From Hofstenia miamia (Eukaryota; Xenacoelomorpha; Acoela), in the NCBI GenBank assembly GCA_004352715.1, contig SCFE01000017.1, forward strand, positions 325,799-380,560: a DNA stretch of 54,762 nucleotides. Reading direction: 5' to 3'. Made by a program: the position numbers and the translations under genes. Positions 17,969 through 28,325 of the stretch are shown piece after piece. The notes under the pieces are model-generated. The model had not been told where the DNA came from. It saw nothing but the letters and a program-made list of their open reading frames with translations, and did no database searches. Positions within the stretch are counted from its first letter, which is position 1; the number at the start of each line of letters is the position of its first letter.

Positions 17969-19737
17969 ATTCCTCATGTGAATAGGAAACAGTTGCATCC
18001 ATAGAAGAATATTTTTGTTAAAGCGATTCTGATTAAATTTGTCATTGCTTATTAATATTATCATGATCATTGTTTTGAATATTATTTTATATGCACTATT
18101 ATATTTTTTGATTTTATTAATTTGGTTATTGCGGGGTGGATCCACATTTTTTATCTGTGATGCGGGGTGGGTTGCGGGAGTAGAGTATTGCCCCCTCAAC
18201 AAGCCTGGATATTTCCCGAACCGCTACTTTACTAACATTTTAGGTATAATAACTTTTCCCAAATTGGCCATTACTTTTCTGGTTATCTTATACTGTTTTT
18301 CTTATTATTTTATATTAATGATTAACATGTACAGTAGCTAAATATAAGGCATCGCTTCGGGTACAGCAACGCTACTGGTGAACGTAACTGAATGCCAGCA
18401 ACCCCTTCTGTACCTTGAGGGATAAAGTAGGTTTAGGGAGTAAGGTTTTTTGTTTACATGTACGATAACAAGCCAGTGTGGCCTTTCAACTTTCGATGAG
18501 CTGAGCGTATGGATTAGGTTTTCTTAGCTCTGTGCCGGCCTGAGACCATCTCAACTATCAGAAGAATTACAATGGTTTTTCTTTTCTGGGTTGTTGTTGG
18601 AGTATACAATTGGTTCCACGTTACTTCGCTAAATTGCAAGTAAGATGAAAATTGCATTTTATTACTCGTTCGTTATTTGTTTGGTTAGAATGTTCCACTG
18701 TGGAAGGAAGTCCCTAGAACAGAACATTCTACATTATGTCCTGATAGTATAACTTAGTGAAGCAATTGCTTTAAATAATTATGTATTTGTTTCATGTCTT
18801 GTTCTTAGTAGTTGAAAAACGTTTTATATTACTTAAATGGATCATTTTGAAAAATGGATGATCATATTTTAGGGCATATTTAACTAAATTTCCGTCATAT
18901 TTTGTCATAAAAATAGGGTCCTATTCTGTTTTTTCAAAGTCGTATATGTGGTTGCCCTAGAACAAATTGAACAATATATTATCCGCTATCTGGAATAATC
19001 CGGTATCCGGTATATTGAATTCACTATCGGGATCCCATCCCTAAAATAACGTAAATTTTGGTTTTTCTAAAAAACAACAGCACACAGCTAAAGCTTTTAT
19101 ATGATTTGCTGTCAGTCTATAATAGCGAATATGAAGAAAGTAGTCGATTGCAAAGTAACTCAATAATACATGTTTACTGAGGAACAAAAAGATAGAGGAC
19201 TACAACATAACTATTTAAAAAAGGTACGAAATTTTGAAAATAGAGCATTGCTAAATTTGGTCATTAAATATAAAAAGTAAGTTTTTCAAAATGCTATAAT
19301 CTATAAACTGATATTTCCTGCTGTAAAAAATCAACAGTTGCTGTTGGACTTGTTGAGAAATTTAAATAACTCGAGCTAACAATTTTCAAATTACACATAA
19401 ATGATATTGTTGAAGTTATAATTTGAATTTTAGCACTCCTGGTTAATAATATACAAGTTCATAATTTAAGACAATAACATTATGCGCGTTTTAATAAATT
19501 TTAAAATGCCACTGAACATTTGCCTTTATTGGTGTTTCCTTTGGCAGTTGATTGCAATGTTATTAAATGATTGGGAAATTATTCCCTTATTAAATTCTTC
19601 TTCTAAATTTTGCAAGCGAACGAGTTTTCTGATCAATCACTTTGCATGAGACGATGGGGGCGGAAATGAAATTCCATCATATTGTGGAAATTTATTAATA
19701 ATTATTATTTATAATTACACCAATAGTTTATTATATA
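17969..19737. other. Repeat-like spacer, no gene seen
   Basis: 18,130-18,560 is GC-richer than its surroundings and looks like unclassified interspersed repeat sequence. At 19,031-19,042 gatcccatccct, read in reverse as AGGGATGGGATC, resembles a hAT terminus and could be the right end of the element that supplied the 17,759 fragment. No matching left terminus was found. Confidence 0.4.
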
Positions 19738-20426
19738 TTTGAGGAATCGCTAAGAACTTCTAAATTCCCGAAAATTTGGAAAACTGCTATAATACTAACA
19801 ATTCCAAAATCACAACTGCCCAAACTGCATAATTTAAAACCAATCAGCATTACTTCAATATTTTCAAAAACTTTTGAAAAACTTGTATTAATGTTAACAT
19901 TAAAGATATCTACAATAGTCATTTAAATATAAATCAGCATGGATTCTGAACAAATGAAACAACAACGAATGCCGTTATCGAATTACAAAATAGAATTCAG
20001 TTATATAAGAATGGGAATTCTGATTATGTAAGATTAATCAGCCTTGATATGAAGAAAGCCTCTGCCAATGTAAATTACTACATTTTATTTGAAAAGTTTA
20101 ATAATATAACACATTTAAATACGTACATCTTTAATTGCTTGATAGTTTCATTGGTGATAGGCAGCAAATGGTTAAAAATATTAATAAGAGACTTTCAAAT
20201 GTGGAAAAAATCAACAAAGGCTCAAGACTCCGTTTTTGGCCCATTTGTGTTCAATATAGGTATTGATTCTTTAAATATTACAAATGGTTCTATTATTAAA
20301 TATGCTACATTGATTTGTCTCCCAACTTTTAAAAATATAGACTTAGCACATTCAATTAATAATAAGATCAAATATTGGTATGAAAAAACAAATTTGAAGT
20401 TAATTATGAAAAGTCTCTGGAAATGA
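19738..20426 (+). pseudogene. Dead non-LTR retrotransposon reverse transcriptase
   Basis: The frame opens with FPKIWKTAIILTIPKSQLP and PISITSIFSKTFEKLV, the RT region before motif A in jockey/CR1-type LINEs. After in-frame stops it continues with NQHGF-x-TNETTTNAV, then YVRLISLDMKKA (the LDLSKAFD block, catalytic Asp retained but context lost). It then has QDSVFGPFVFNIGIDSL (PQGSVLGPLLF-x-IY-x-ND) and IIKYATLIC in place of YADD. The catalytic YADD is gone and the order is correct, so this is an old copy. Confidence 0.75.
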
Positions 20427-20516
20427 TTATACCATTGAAGGGACAATTTTTTAATAGAATATCTAAAATTAATTGCTATTCCTCAGTAATAACAATTAAA
20501 TATCTTGAGTAGTTAT

Positions 20517-20660
20517 ATCCGCGGCAATGAGAGGGCACAACTTTGATTCTGATTGGTCGAAAGGCGGGTCACGTGACAGGGTCTCTGATTGGTCGAGCGT
20601 TACTCATTGAGTTCGCGGATAATGGGGCAGTGATTTTAGTGACGTCATATGCTTAACAAG
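20517..20660. promoter_or_regulatory. GC-richer island with CCAAT, E-box and CRE motifs
   Basis: In about 110 bp there are two copies of ctgattggtcga (reverse-strand CCAAT boxes, NF-Y type), a CACGTG E-box between them in gggtcacgtgacagg, and a TGACGTCA CRE downstream (about 20,640). It starts with ccgcgg and has gcgg again near 20,615. The combination is typical of animal core promoters. No gene starts immediately beside it in this window, so it may instead be an old transposon promoter. Confidence 0.4.
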
Positions 20661-20749
20661 TTTGCTGACTAATAATTTTCCATAAGAAATTCCAATGTGA
20701 CACTTCAAGGCCTGATTTATAAACACGGGTTTGCTATAGTGACTAATTA

Positions 20750-21790
20750 CGTTACATGATTTGGTTGCTGTACGACACGTTATTTAGTTTGCATGACTTA
20801 CACTTGTGTGTGTACATTACATCGTGTTTTATAATAACACATTGCAAAAAATTTCCATGTCTTTTAATTGCTTAACCACCTCTATGTACAAAGGTTAACA
20901 CGTTTTTTGGAATCATTACATGTAAAAGGCCACATTTAGTTTTCAAATTGCTGGCTAATTTATCTATAAAAATTTCTGACGTTTTGACTGCTTACAATGT
21001 ATAATGTTTAATTCGAAATCATTACATGTAAAAAGCCGCATTTTCGTTTTTGTCAATACACAATGCTATCACACATTACATTTTGATGACCAATTTTCCA
21101 TAATTTCAAATGCTTACACATACAGTGTTTAACTCGTTTTTCAGGAACTTTCAAAAAAACTACACTTCGTTTTCAAAGTATACTATTTCGTTCTAAAAAA
21201 TTCCATGTGTTTAATTCATTTTTCGGAATCATTGCATGCAAAGGCTACAAATTGTTTTTTCAAGTACATTGTCATTGTTCTATTGTAAAAATCCATGTGT
21301 TTAATTAATCTGCTAATATCCAAATACATGAATGTTTAATTTTTTGACTTACAGGTTAAAAGTAAACATGGTTTTATGCATAAAGACGCAATTCGTTTCC
21401 TAAAAATTATACATGTAATGTTATTGATATAATTTATACATACACACACATGCGTTTCAATATAAAATATTATTATATATTAGTTTTTACACAGCAATCT
21501 TCTCTCTGCATTTCTTTTGTCGAGTTTGCACGCGATTTTTCAGGGGTTGTACACGTTTGTAGACTGATACATCTTTTCTTGAGCTTTGCAAGTTTTTCAC
21601 TTTTATTTGATTTATGACCTTACACGGGTGTATACATTACAGGGGTTTTACGGCTTTCACTGCTTTATTGACTTTTGCATGTTTTTTTCACTTTATTTGG
21701 TTTATGACTTTGCATGGGCGCATACATTACATGGGTTTCCTGCTTTTGTCACTTTAATGCATAAATACGATGACACACTTGTTATTCATA
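20750..21790. repeat. Degenerate tandem repeat tract
   Basis: A unit resembling gtttaattcgttttcggaat-cattacatgtaaaaggcc recurs near 20,890, 21,007, 21,127 and 21,208. A second unit, ttgcatgtttttcacttta-ttt-ggtttatgacttTRCAYgg with tacattacatgggtttt, occurs as an approximately 100-bp doublet at 21,585-21,770, with a possible earlier relative near 20,785. Spacing is irregular (about 80-130 bp), so this is an eroded satellite or repeated transposon terminus. Confidence 0.55.
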
Positions 21791-21799
21791 GTTGATGAT

Positions 21800-24464
21800 G
21801 ATTTTTCCATCGATAGATATGATTTCCAATTGTTAAATTTGTAAACCCCGTGATGCATTCACCATTCTAAACGTACAAATATTTGTAAATAGTGTATTTT
21901 TCACACGCAAAAATACATGCGCATGGTATTTAAAAGTTAGAAAAATTCAAGTAAAATTTTACAAGGCAAATTTGTTAATTAATTGACAAAAATCCAGCTG
22001 TCTAGCTAAATCAATGTTAACCGAAATCATTGCGAGCGCTGATAAAACGATTTTCCGTCATAGTTAATCGTAAATATGTTTTTGTAAGTTTTAATCTGGA
22101 AACCGATCGTTCACCCGAAGCTACTGTGATTGGGATGGTAAACAAAAGCTGTAAAGCAATACACCTGTTAGGCTATAAATCATGAATGTTACTCTTAAAT
22201 ATATAACTTAAAGCATCACAAACAACATTAAATTTATATCATTTGATCAGATATCATTGACAAGCCATTTCACTTTCCGCAATCAACTGATGAAAGACTA
22301 TTTCCTTTCTGTACAGTGTACACTCAAAAAACTTGCACGCAAAACAAAAGCCCGCGTCTACTCCACTTGAATACAATAACCAAGATCTATGTACAGTGTC
22401 AACATTTGGCATTGTTCTTTTATAATATGGTACGTTAAATTGTCTTCGTGGAGTTTCTTCATTGTATTGGGTTTTGTAGCGTTACCTGCTTTGATCATTT
22501 TTTATGATTTGTATCTGTTCAGTATCGGTTAAAACGGGTTAAAACTATATTATAAAGCTTCAAATAATATTGATTGTGTGCCTGTATAATAACACGCTTC
22601 AACTGCGTCCTACTAAAACCAAAGAGACCGAATACAGTGAATGTATCCGTACCCGGGGATTTTCTTCAAATTTTGTATTATTCCATTCCTGAACTCTATA
22701 TTACACCATTACCAAATTTGCATTTTTCTGCATGGTTGTTAGCTAAGCTTGATAGGGTGTGTCTGCATATATTTAGAACATTAATTCCCGATTATCTACA
22801 GAACAAATAAGTTTTTAATAAATTTTAATAATAAGAACCTAAATGACAATAATATATCGTTTTGTAAAAAACCATATAATTTGTGAAATTAACTTCCTCA
22901 CACACTAGGCTTTCAAGAACAAAAATAAATGTAAGAAAATACTGCAATTATAGTAACAGTTGCTTCAGACAGTATAGTCTGATATTGATATCTGAAAATC
23001 TTGACCATTTTCCGTTTCAACTCAGCCCCCTATACTTGTAAAATTTGTAACCGGTAACTGAAGCTAACGACATAGCCCTAGTTCTCATGAGAATTTTGTC
23101 ACAATTTAGTGCAATATGATTTTATATTATTTTTTCCCATATAATTCTCAAGGGATTTCCATTCCCATGGACAACTCTGCCAAACTTACTTCAAAAATTG
23201 TAATGCTAAATGCAAAGCAATAACCCAGTCAAAATATTTGCAATTGAAACAACTATAACTCTTTTGAAAATGCGCAATACAAAATTTAAAAAACATTCAG
23301 AACATTCTCTTTAAAAACACAAGTATAAGTGAGCAATAAAACATCCAATTCTAGAGTGTGCGGTACCGTACTGTCCCGGTCTCGTTCGCGGTACGAATCT
23401 TATTGGTAAGATACCGGACTAAAAAATATGGTAATGTTAACGGTATGATACGGGACCGATAATACTTTAAAAATTTTGGCGATGCTTTTGTTTTTGAAAA
23501 CTTTCAACGCATACACAAAATTAGCAGGACCAAATAGTATTAGTGGATTTACAAAGTTTTGGAATTGACCAAGTCTTATCAATTTTTTAGATCGCAGATA
23601 AGAAAAAACAAAATTATATTTTCTTTCTAATAATCCAAATAGCTGTTTACAAAATTTCCTAGTTCTGTCATAAACATTGTTGTTTCAAAGAGGAATCGAT
23701 GGCTAGTTAAGTTATACGGTAAATCATATCTATAAATTGATCACTCATTCGGACCTGTGCTGAACTCGGTCCACTTAATAAATTGGGCTAATTTTGAATA
23801 ACTTAATATATTCAAAAAACCCATGCATGTCCACATCCATTCATTATTTCATTATGTGTAGTGTTTCATTAGAATAAATATGGTAGTTTAATATTTCAGA
23901 AAATTATTCAAATGTTTGGTTGAACTACATCTGCAATAAAAAATCGTCAAATGGTTCTCATTTGTTAGTATTTCGAAAACCGAAGATTCTGCAAATCAAT
24001 TACATGAAAAAATGTTTATGAAATACTAAGAATAGAATATAGATCTACACAAGCAACAATGTAGATCTAACTAGTGGCAGAGCCAGAATTTTGCATCAGA
24101 GGGGGCAAGAGGTAGCTTAGGGGAGCAAACGAAATGTGTCAAAAAATTAATAGTACTAATATTTTTTGGTACATTTCAACAAAACTTATTGCAATATCAA
24201 TATAATTTTGAACCTTTGGGCTTTCTCAAAATTTCACTCTGAATTTTATATTTGTTTTGTTTTATTGTATGTACTTGTAGAAGCCATATTAAAATATGGC
24301 AAGCATGTACACTTACTCTAATAATACATGTAGTTTCTAATGTTTATGTATGTACTTTTTATCAATCCTTAGGAAATTCCAATGAATAAAGTTTGAGTAT
24401 ACTTGTGTTTCCTAGTTCATTCTAATGATGGCCAGTTTCACTTTTTTTGAAATAACATAGGTAA
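21800..24464. other. Spacer, no gene seen
   Basis: No frame shows family resemblance. 23,355-23,465 has repeated cggta-ccg words (cggtaccgtac ... cggtatgatacgggaccg) that look like the eroded end of a DNA transposon. 24,073-24,130 (agtggcagagccagaatttt followed by a run of G) matches the common look of a hAT terminus, but no opposite end was found. Confidence 0.4.
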
Positions 24465-24490
24465 AAGATAAGATAAGATAAGACAAGATG
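24465..24490 (-). repeat. (TAAGA)n microsatellite, possible LINE tail
   Basis: Pentanucleotide run aagataagataagataagac. Its reverse complement is the (TTATC)n that ends the LINE at 52,764-52,784, so this may be the 3' tail of a minus-strand relative. Retention of element sequence beside it was not recognised. Confidence 0.5.
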
Positions 24491-25003
24491 AAATACATTG
24501 TTTTAAATGCAATTCATTCACTAAACACTAGTTCAATCCCTTTAATTTAGATTATGAAATAATAGTTATTAAAAGTGAGTGTTTAAATTTAAAATAACTA
24601 ATATTAGATATTGCTTCTAAAAACCATGTTGAAAACTAATGACAGAATCCTTGAATTTATCTATTTTTATGCGAAAAATGTGAAAATTGGTTTTAGAACA
24701 ATTAATGTTTCCATTATTAGCTTAGTCCAAAATACACCCTTATTTATATATTTTATCAATACGTAGCTTTTTAAGTTAAAAGTTGGTTTTGAATATTAAA
24801 ATGGAAAGCATAGAGATTAAATACAACAGAATTAAAATATTAGCTGTTCATGCAAATACATACTTTATGTGTTAGAGACCTGCGAGACCACACATGCTTG
24901 GTCCTGGTGACTTACTGATCCCTTCCCATGCTTAATTTTTATCTTGATGAAGGCCAAGTATTGATATCCTCGCTTCTTTTGTATTTTCATTGCATTCCCT
25001 GTT

Positions 25004-25673
25004 TAGAGCCCGGCAGTTTCGATATTTTTGATGTCGATTCGGTTTTTTATAAAAACCGCAGTTTTGGTCCGTTTTTTTAATTTAGCAGGCGTGACTAATA
25101 ACGATCATCGCAGATATCCTCAACTTATTATATAGTTATACGAATTTTTTTCCCGTATGTTAGTAGTACATAGTTTATACGATAACAAGCTATTTCTAGT
25201 TTTATATTTAACTGAATTAAATACTACTTCACGACTTCTAGTTTCCTTTTCAAATGAGCTTGCCAGTAGCGGTTCTGCAGTTTGCTTATCAGGAGGTTCA
25301 ATCTAAAAGGAAAGTGAAACATTAGTCAACGCCTGACAACCGCTGTAGAAAATAAATGAACCCCTAGTCAAAAATGTGATATTTAGAATTTAAACATGAA
25401 TTAAAATTTTAGAATTCGGAACTTTAAATTTAGAACTATAAGACTTTTAGAAGTTTAGGACTTTAGAAATCCAGTAAATTTAGAAGATGCCGAATATGAA
25501 AATGACAAATATATACAAGCACGATATCAAAGATATTCATGCTTAATTACTGATTATTTTGCATCTTCGAAAATCTCAAAACCGAAACAGTCCAGTTTCA
25601 AAAGTCCGTTTCGGTTTGATTTTTTAAAAAACCGCGGGTTTCGGTTTTTGGTTCGTTATTCCACCGGGCCCCA
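25004..25673. mobile_element. 670-bp non-autonomous hAT-type element
   Basis: The left end is tagagcccggcag and the reverse complement of the right end is tggggcccggtgg (9 of 13 identical). Immediately outside are tccctgtt (24,996-25,003) and tcccagtt (25,674-25,681), an 8-bp target duplication with one mismatch. Subterminal tracts rich in cggttttt/aaaaccg are inverted relative to one another. There is no transposase ORF inside. The 8-bp duplication supports hAT. Confidence 0.7.
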
Positions 25674-25681
25674 TCCCAGTT

Positions 25682-26572
25682 CTACAATGCCAATACCAGG
25701 CCCAATAATACGACTGTTCCTGCAGAACCCTAATATGGAAATTAATGAAAAATGATTCATTAATTTCCTTTATAGAATTATCTACATGTATATTTATATT
25801 AATAAGGTTAACGTGAAATATTGATAAAAATGTCTAAAGCGCTAGCATATATTTTGTTTGTAAAAGGGGGCGCCAATCTGCTGAAAATTTAGTCAGAGGG
25901 GCAGTAAAAATTTCATAGCAATTTAGGTAACTTAGTAAATACTAGTACTAGTGTTTTTTCAATAATATGAACAAATGCTTTTAAAAATATGTTAATCGTA
26001 ACCATTATTTATATATGTTTTAACTTGAATTTATAAAATTTCTATTAATTGAATACATTTAAGTTAATGTTTTATGCTTATCATTTTGAAAATTATTTTT
26101 CTTCGAATTTTTATTTCGACCTGATATTATCAAGTCTATTCAATATTTAACACTAGAAGTTCCAAATGTGTCAAAATCGACACAAATTAAATTTTGTTTA
26201 CTTGCGAATACATTCATTGAAACAACAGCAGGTATATACACCTCCAAAAATATAGATAATCTATTTGAATTTCCATAAGTAATTTTTTTTCATTTTTTTA
26301 CATAATTTTTTAATTTAAATGCTACATGTAAAATGAATGTCAAGAAGTAATGTGTATTTCTAGTGTTAAGGAACAAATCTATGGTTACCACTTATTGGTA
26401 CCTAAAAATTGCTCCCGCTTTAATACATTATAAACACGTGTTTTGGTCATTCGACTTTATAATGTATGGTAAAATTATCTACATTTAAATCTATTAATCA
26501 AATTAATACATTGGAAGTTTTAAAACGACACTAAAAATACTTCTGTAACTATGCAAAGGAAAGATTTGAATA
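25682..26572. other. Spacer, no gene seen
   Basis: AT-rich. ggggcgccaatctgctg at about 25,865 with agaggggcag after it looks like part of an interspersed repeat. No ORF of interest. Confidence 0.4.
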
Positions 26573-26580
26573 CAAATGGA

Positions 26581-26799
26581 CGGTGGCGTACGCAGGGGGG
26601 GACATGGTGGAATGCCCCCCCCGTCAGGTTTCCAAATTTGATTTTGACTGGATAAATCAAAAAAATTTTCGTAAAAAGATTGAAAAATTTAAAATCTAGG
26701 ATCGTGAAATGCATTTTTAGGTTTAAATTTCTCAATATTTTCCAAAATTTGGGTAGTGATGATGATGCCCCCCATCAGAAAATCCTGCATACGCCACTG
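26581..26799. mobile_element. 219-bp hAT MITE with perfect 8-bp target duplication
   Basis: The left terminus is cggtggcgtacgcagg and the reverse complement of the right terminus is cagtggcgtatgcagg (14 of 16 identical), matching the CAGTGGCG form common to hAT elements. The flanks are identical 8-mers, caaatgga, at 26,573-26,580 and 26,800-26,807. G and C runs lie just inside the ends. The element is too short for coding sequence, so it is a non-autonomous miniature element. Confidence 0.92.
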
Positions 26800-27112
26800 C
26801 AAATGGAGAAGTCTTAAATATTATAATACTGATTATTCAATAGACCACATCTAACTTGTAACTGTAATTGTTTTAGCAAATATATTTTTTGTATTTGGCT
26901 AATTAGAGTTGTAAACAGTATTTTATATTAGAAAAAGCAATTCTAAATATGGATATTTCCTTTCTTTCCCTTTACCTATAATTTTAAATAAAAGCGCGTA
27001 TTTATTAGTTCGTAGAAAATTGCGTGACATTTGTAAATATCGAGACTGGTCAGGACGCAGTTGCTGGTAGTAAGTTCTTTGGTTTAGTTTCTAACAGTTT
27101 GTGCTATTAGCA

Positions 27113-28325
27113 ATGGGATGGAAATTATCCTGCTTAGTGCTACTTATAGTAAGTATTTAATTCCATGTGTTATTATTTTCAACCTTCACAAAATTTGTGA
27201 TTAATTTTGTGCATTCCATCACCAATGATGTGTATGATATTAATTACATTTGAGGTTATTTGTATCAGGTACCGTTCGGTAAGAAGTTACATCTCTAAGT
27301 TATATAATTTCTGCTTCTAGCCTACCTACTTTTAATTTTTGTCTAATATCAAATGTGAAACATTCTAAAAACTAGTGGATGTTAACTAAGTAAACAACTA
27401 AAATATTTGTCTTGGGGATAAAGTTCAATAATTTTTTGACAAAGTTTAGAGATTATCTCGTTTTAATAGGCTTGAACATTATAAATTTCACTCGTGTTAT
27501 GTTTTTTACGTTCGAATGAAATTTATAAAGTTGTGAGTTTTAATCCTACAGNTTGTCTTGGGGATAAAGTTCAATAATTTTTTGACAAAGTTTAGAGATT
27601 ATCTCGTTTTAATAGGCTTGAACATTATAAATTTCACTCGTATTATGTTTCTTACATTCGAATGAAATTTATAAAGTTGTGAGTTTNTATCTCGTTTTAA
27701 TAGGCTTGAACATTATAAATTTCACTCGTGTTATGTTTTTTACGTTCGAATGAAATTTATAAAGTTGTGAGTTTTAATCCTACAGGAATGATGTATTGAA
27801 TAAGCACAGCTGGGACTTACGTTTTTTTCAATTCTCATTTAAAAAAATAAATTTTAACAAATTGTAAATGTTTAATGCAGTACTGCCACAATTAATTTTT
27901 AAGGGAAGTTTTAGAAATCGAAATAAATTAAATTCAGACTATCTGCTTTAAGTAATAAAGTTGACTTCAATGTTTAAAAATCTATAAAACTAATTATTCA
28001 GTGTATTTCAAACCGTTTATTACAAATTTATAAGTGCAGAACTGCTCTTGCGCTTTCATTTATGGATTGCATCCAAGTTGCATTTTCCTTTTTTCTTGAA
28101 TCTACCCTTTTTCCTGAAATGTTAGGGAAATTAGAGCCCATTACTTATTGGCATTAACCCTACGGCTGAGGCGTATACCTAAGTGAAAAAGCCACCAAGT
28201 ATTTATTAATCTATTAATTGAAAATCACTATTTTTGCGGTTAAGCAAAATTTTAGATATCATATTTGTCATTAATTTATTTTTAAATATTTTAGATTCTT
28301 CATTTTGCTCAATCTGACCAATCAG
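27113..28325 (+). CDS. Signal-peptide exons 1 and 2 of the SEA/EGF gene
   Basis: Exon 1 (27,113-27,148) encodes MGWKLSCLVLLI and ends in phase 0 at gtaagt. Exon 2 (28,295-28,325, 31 nt) adds ILHFAQSDQS and ends in phase 1 at gtatgt. Together they make a textbook signal peptide: Lys near the start, a hydrophobic core, and small residues before a likely cut around HFAQS-DQ. The 31-nt exon 2 supplies exactly the phase shift needed to reach the phase-1 exon 3. Exon 2 lies inside an interval bounded by piggyBac-like termini, which is unexpected. The ATG is preceded by gtgctattag, a possible 5' UTR or trans-splice acceptor. Confidence 0.7.

Noticed and set aside
17116-19042. A hAT element running from gggatggtccc at 17,118 to the terminus-like word at 19,031
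   Set aside because: The left word is better explained as part of the P-like element's right end, and no 8-bp duplication flanks the interval.
22574-22810. 78-codon plus-strand frame
   Set aside because: No recognised motif, no splice or promoter context, and composition typical of the AT-rich background.
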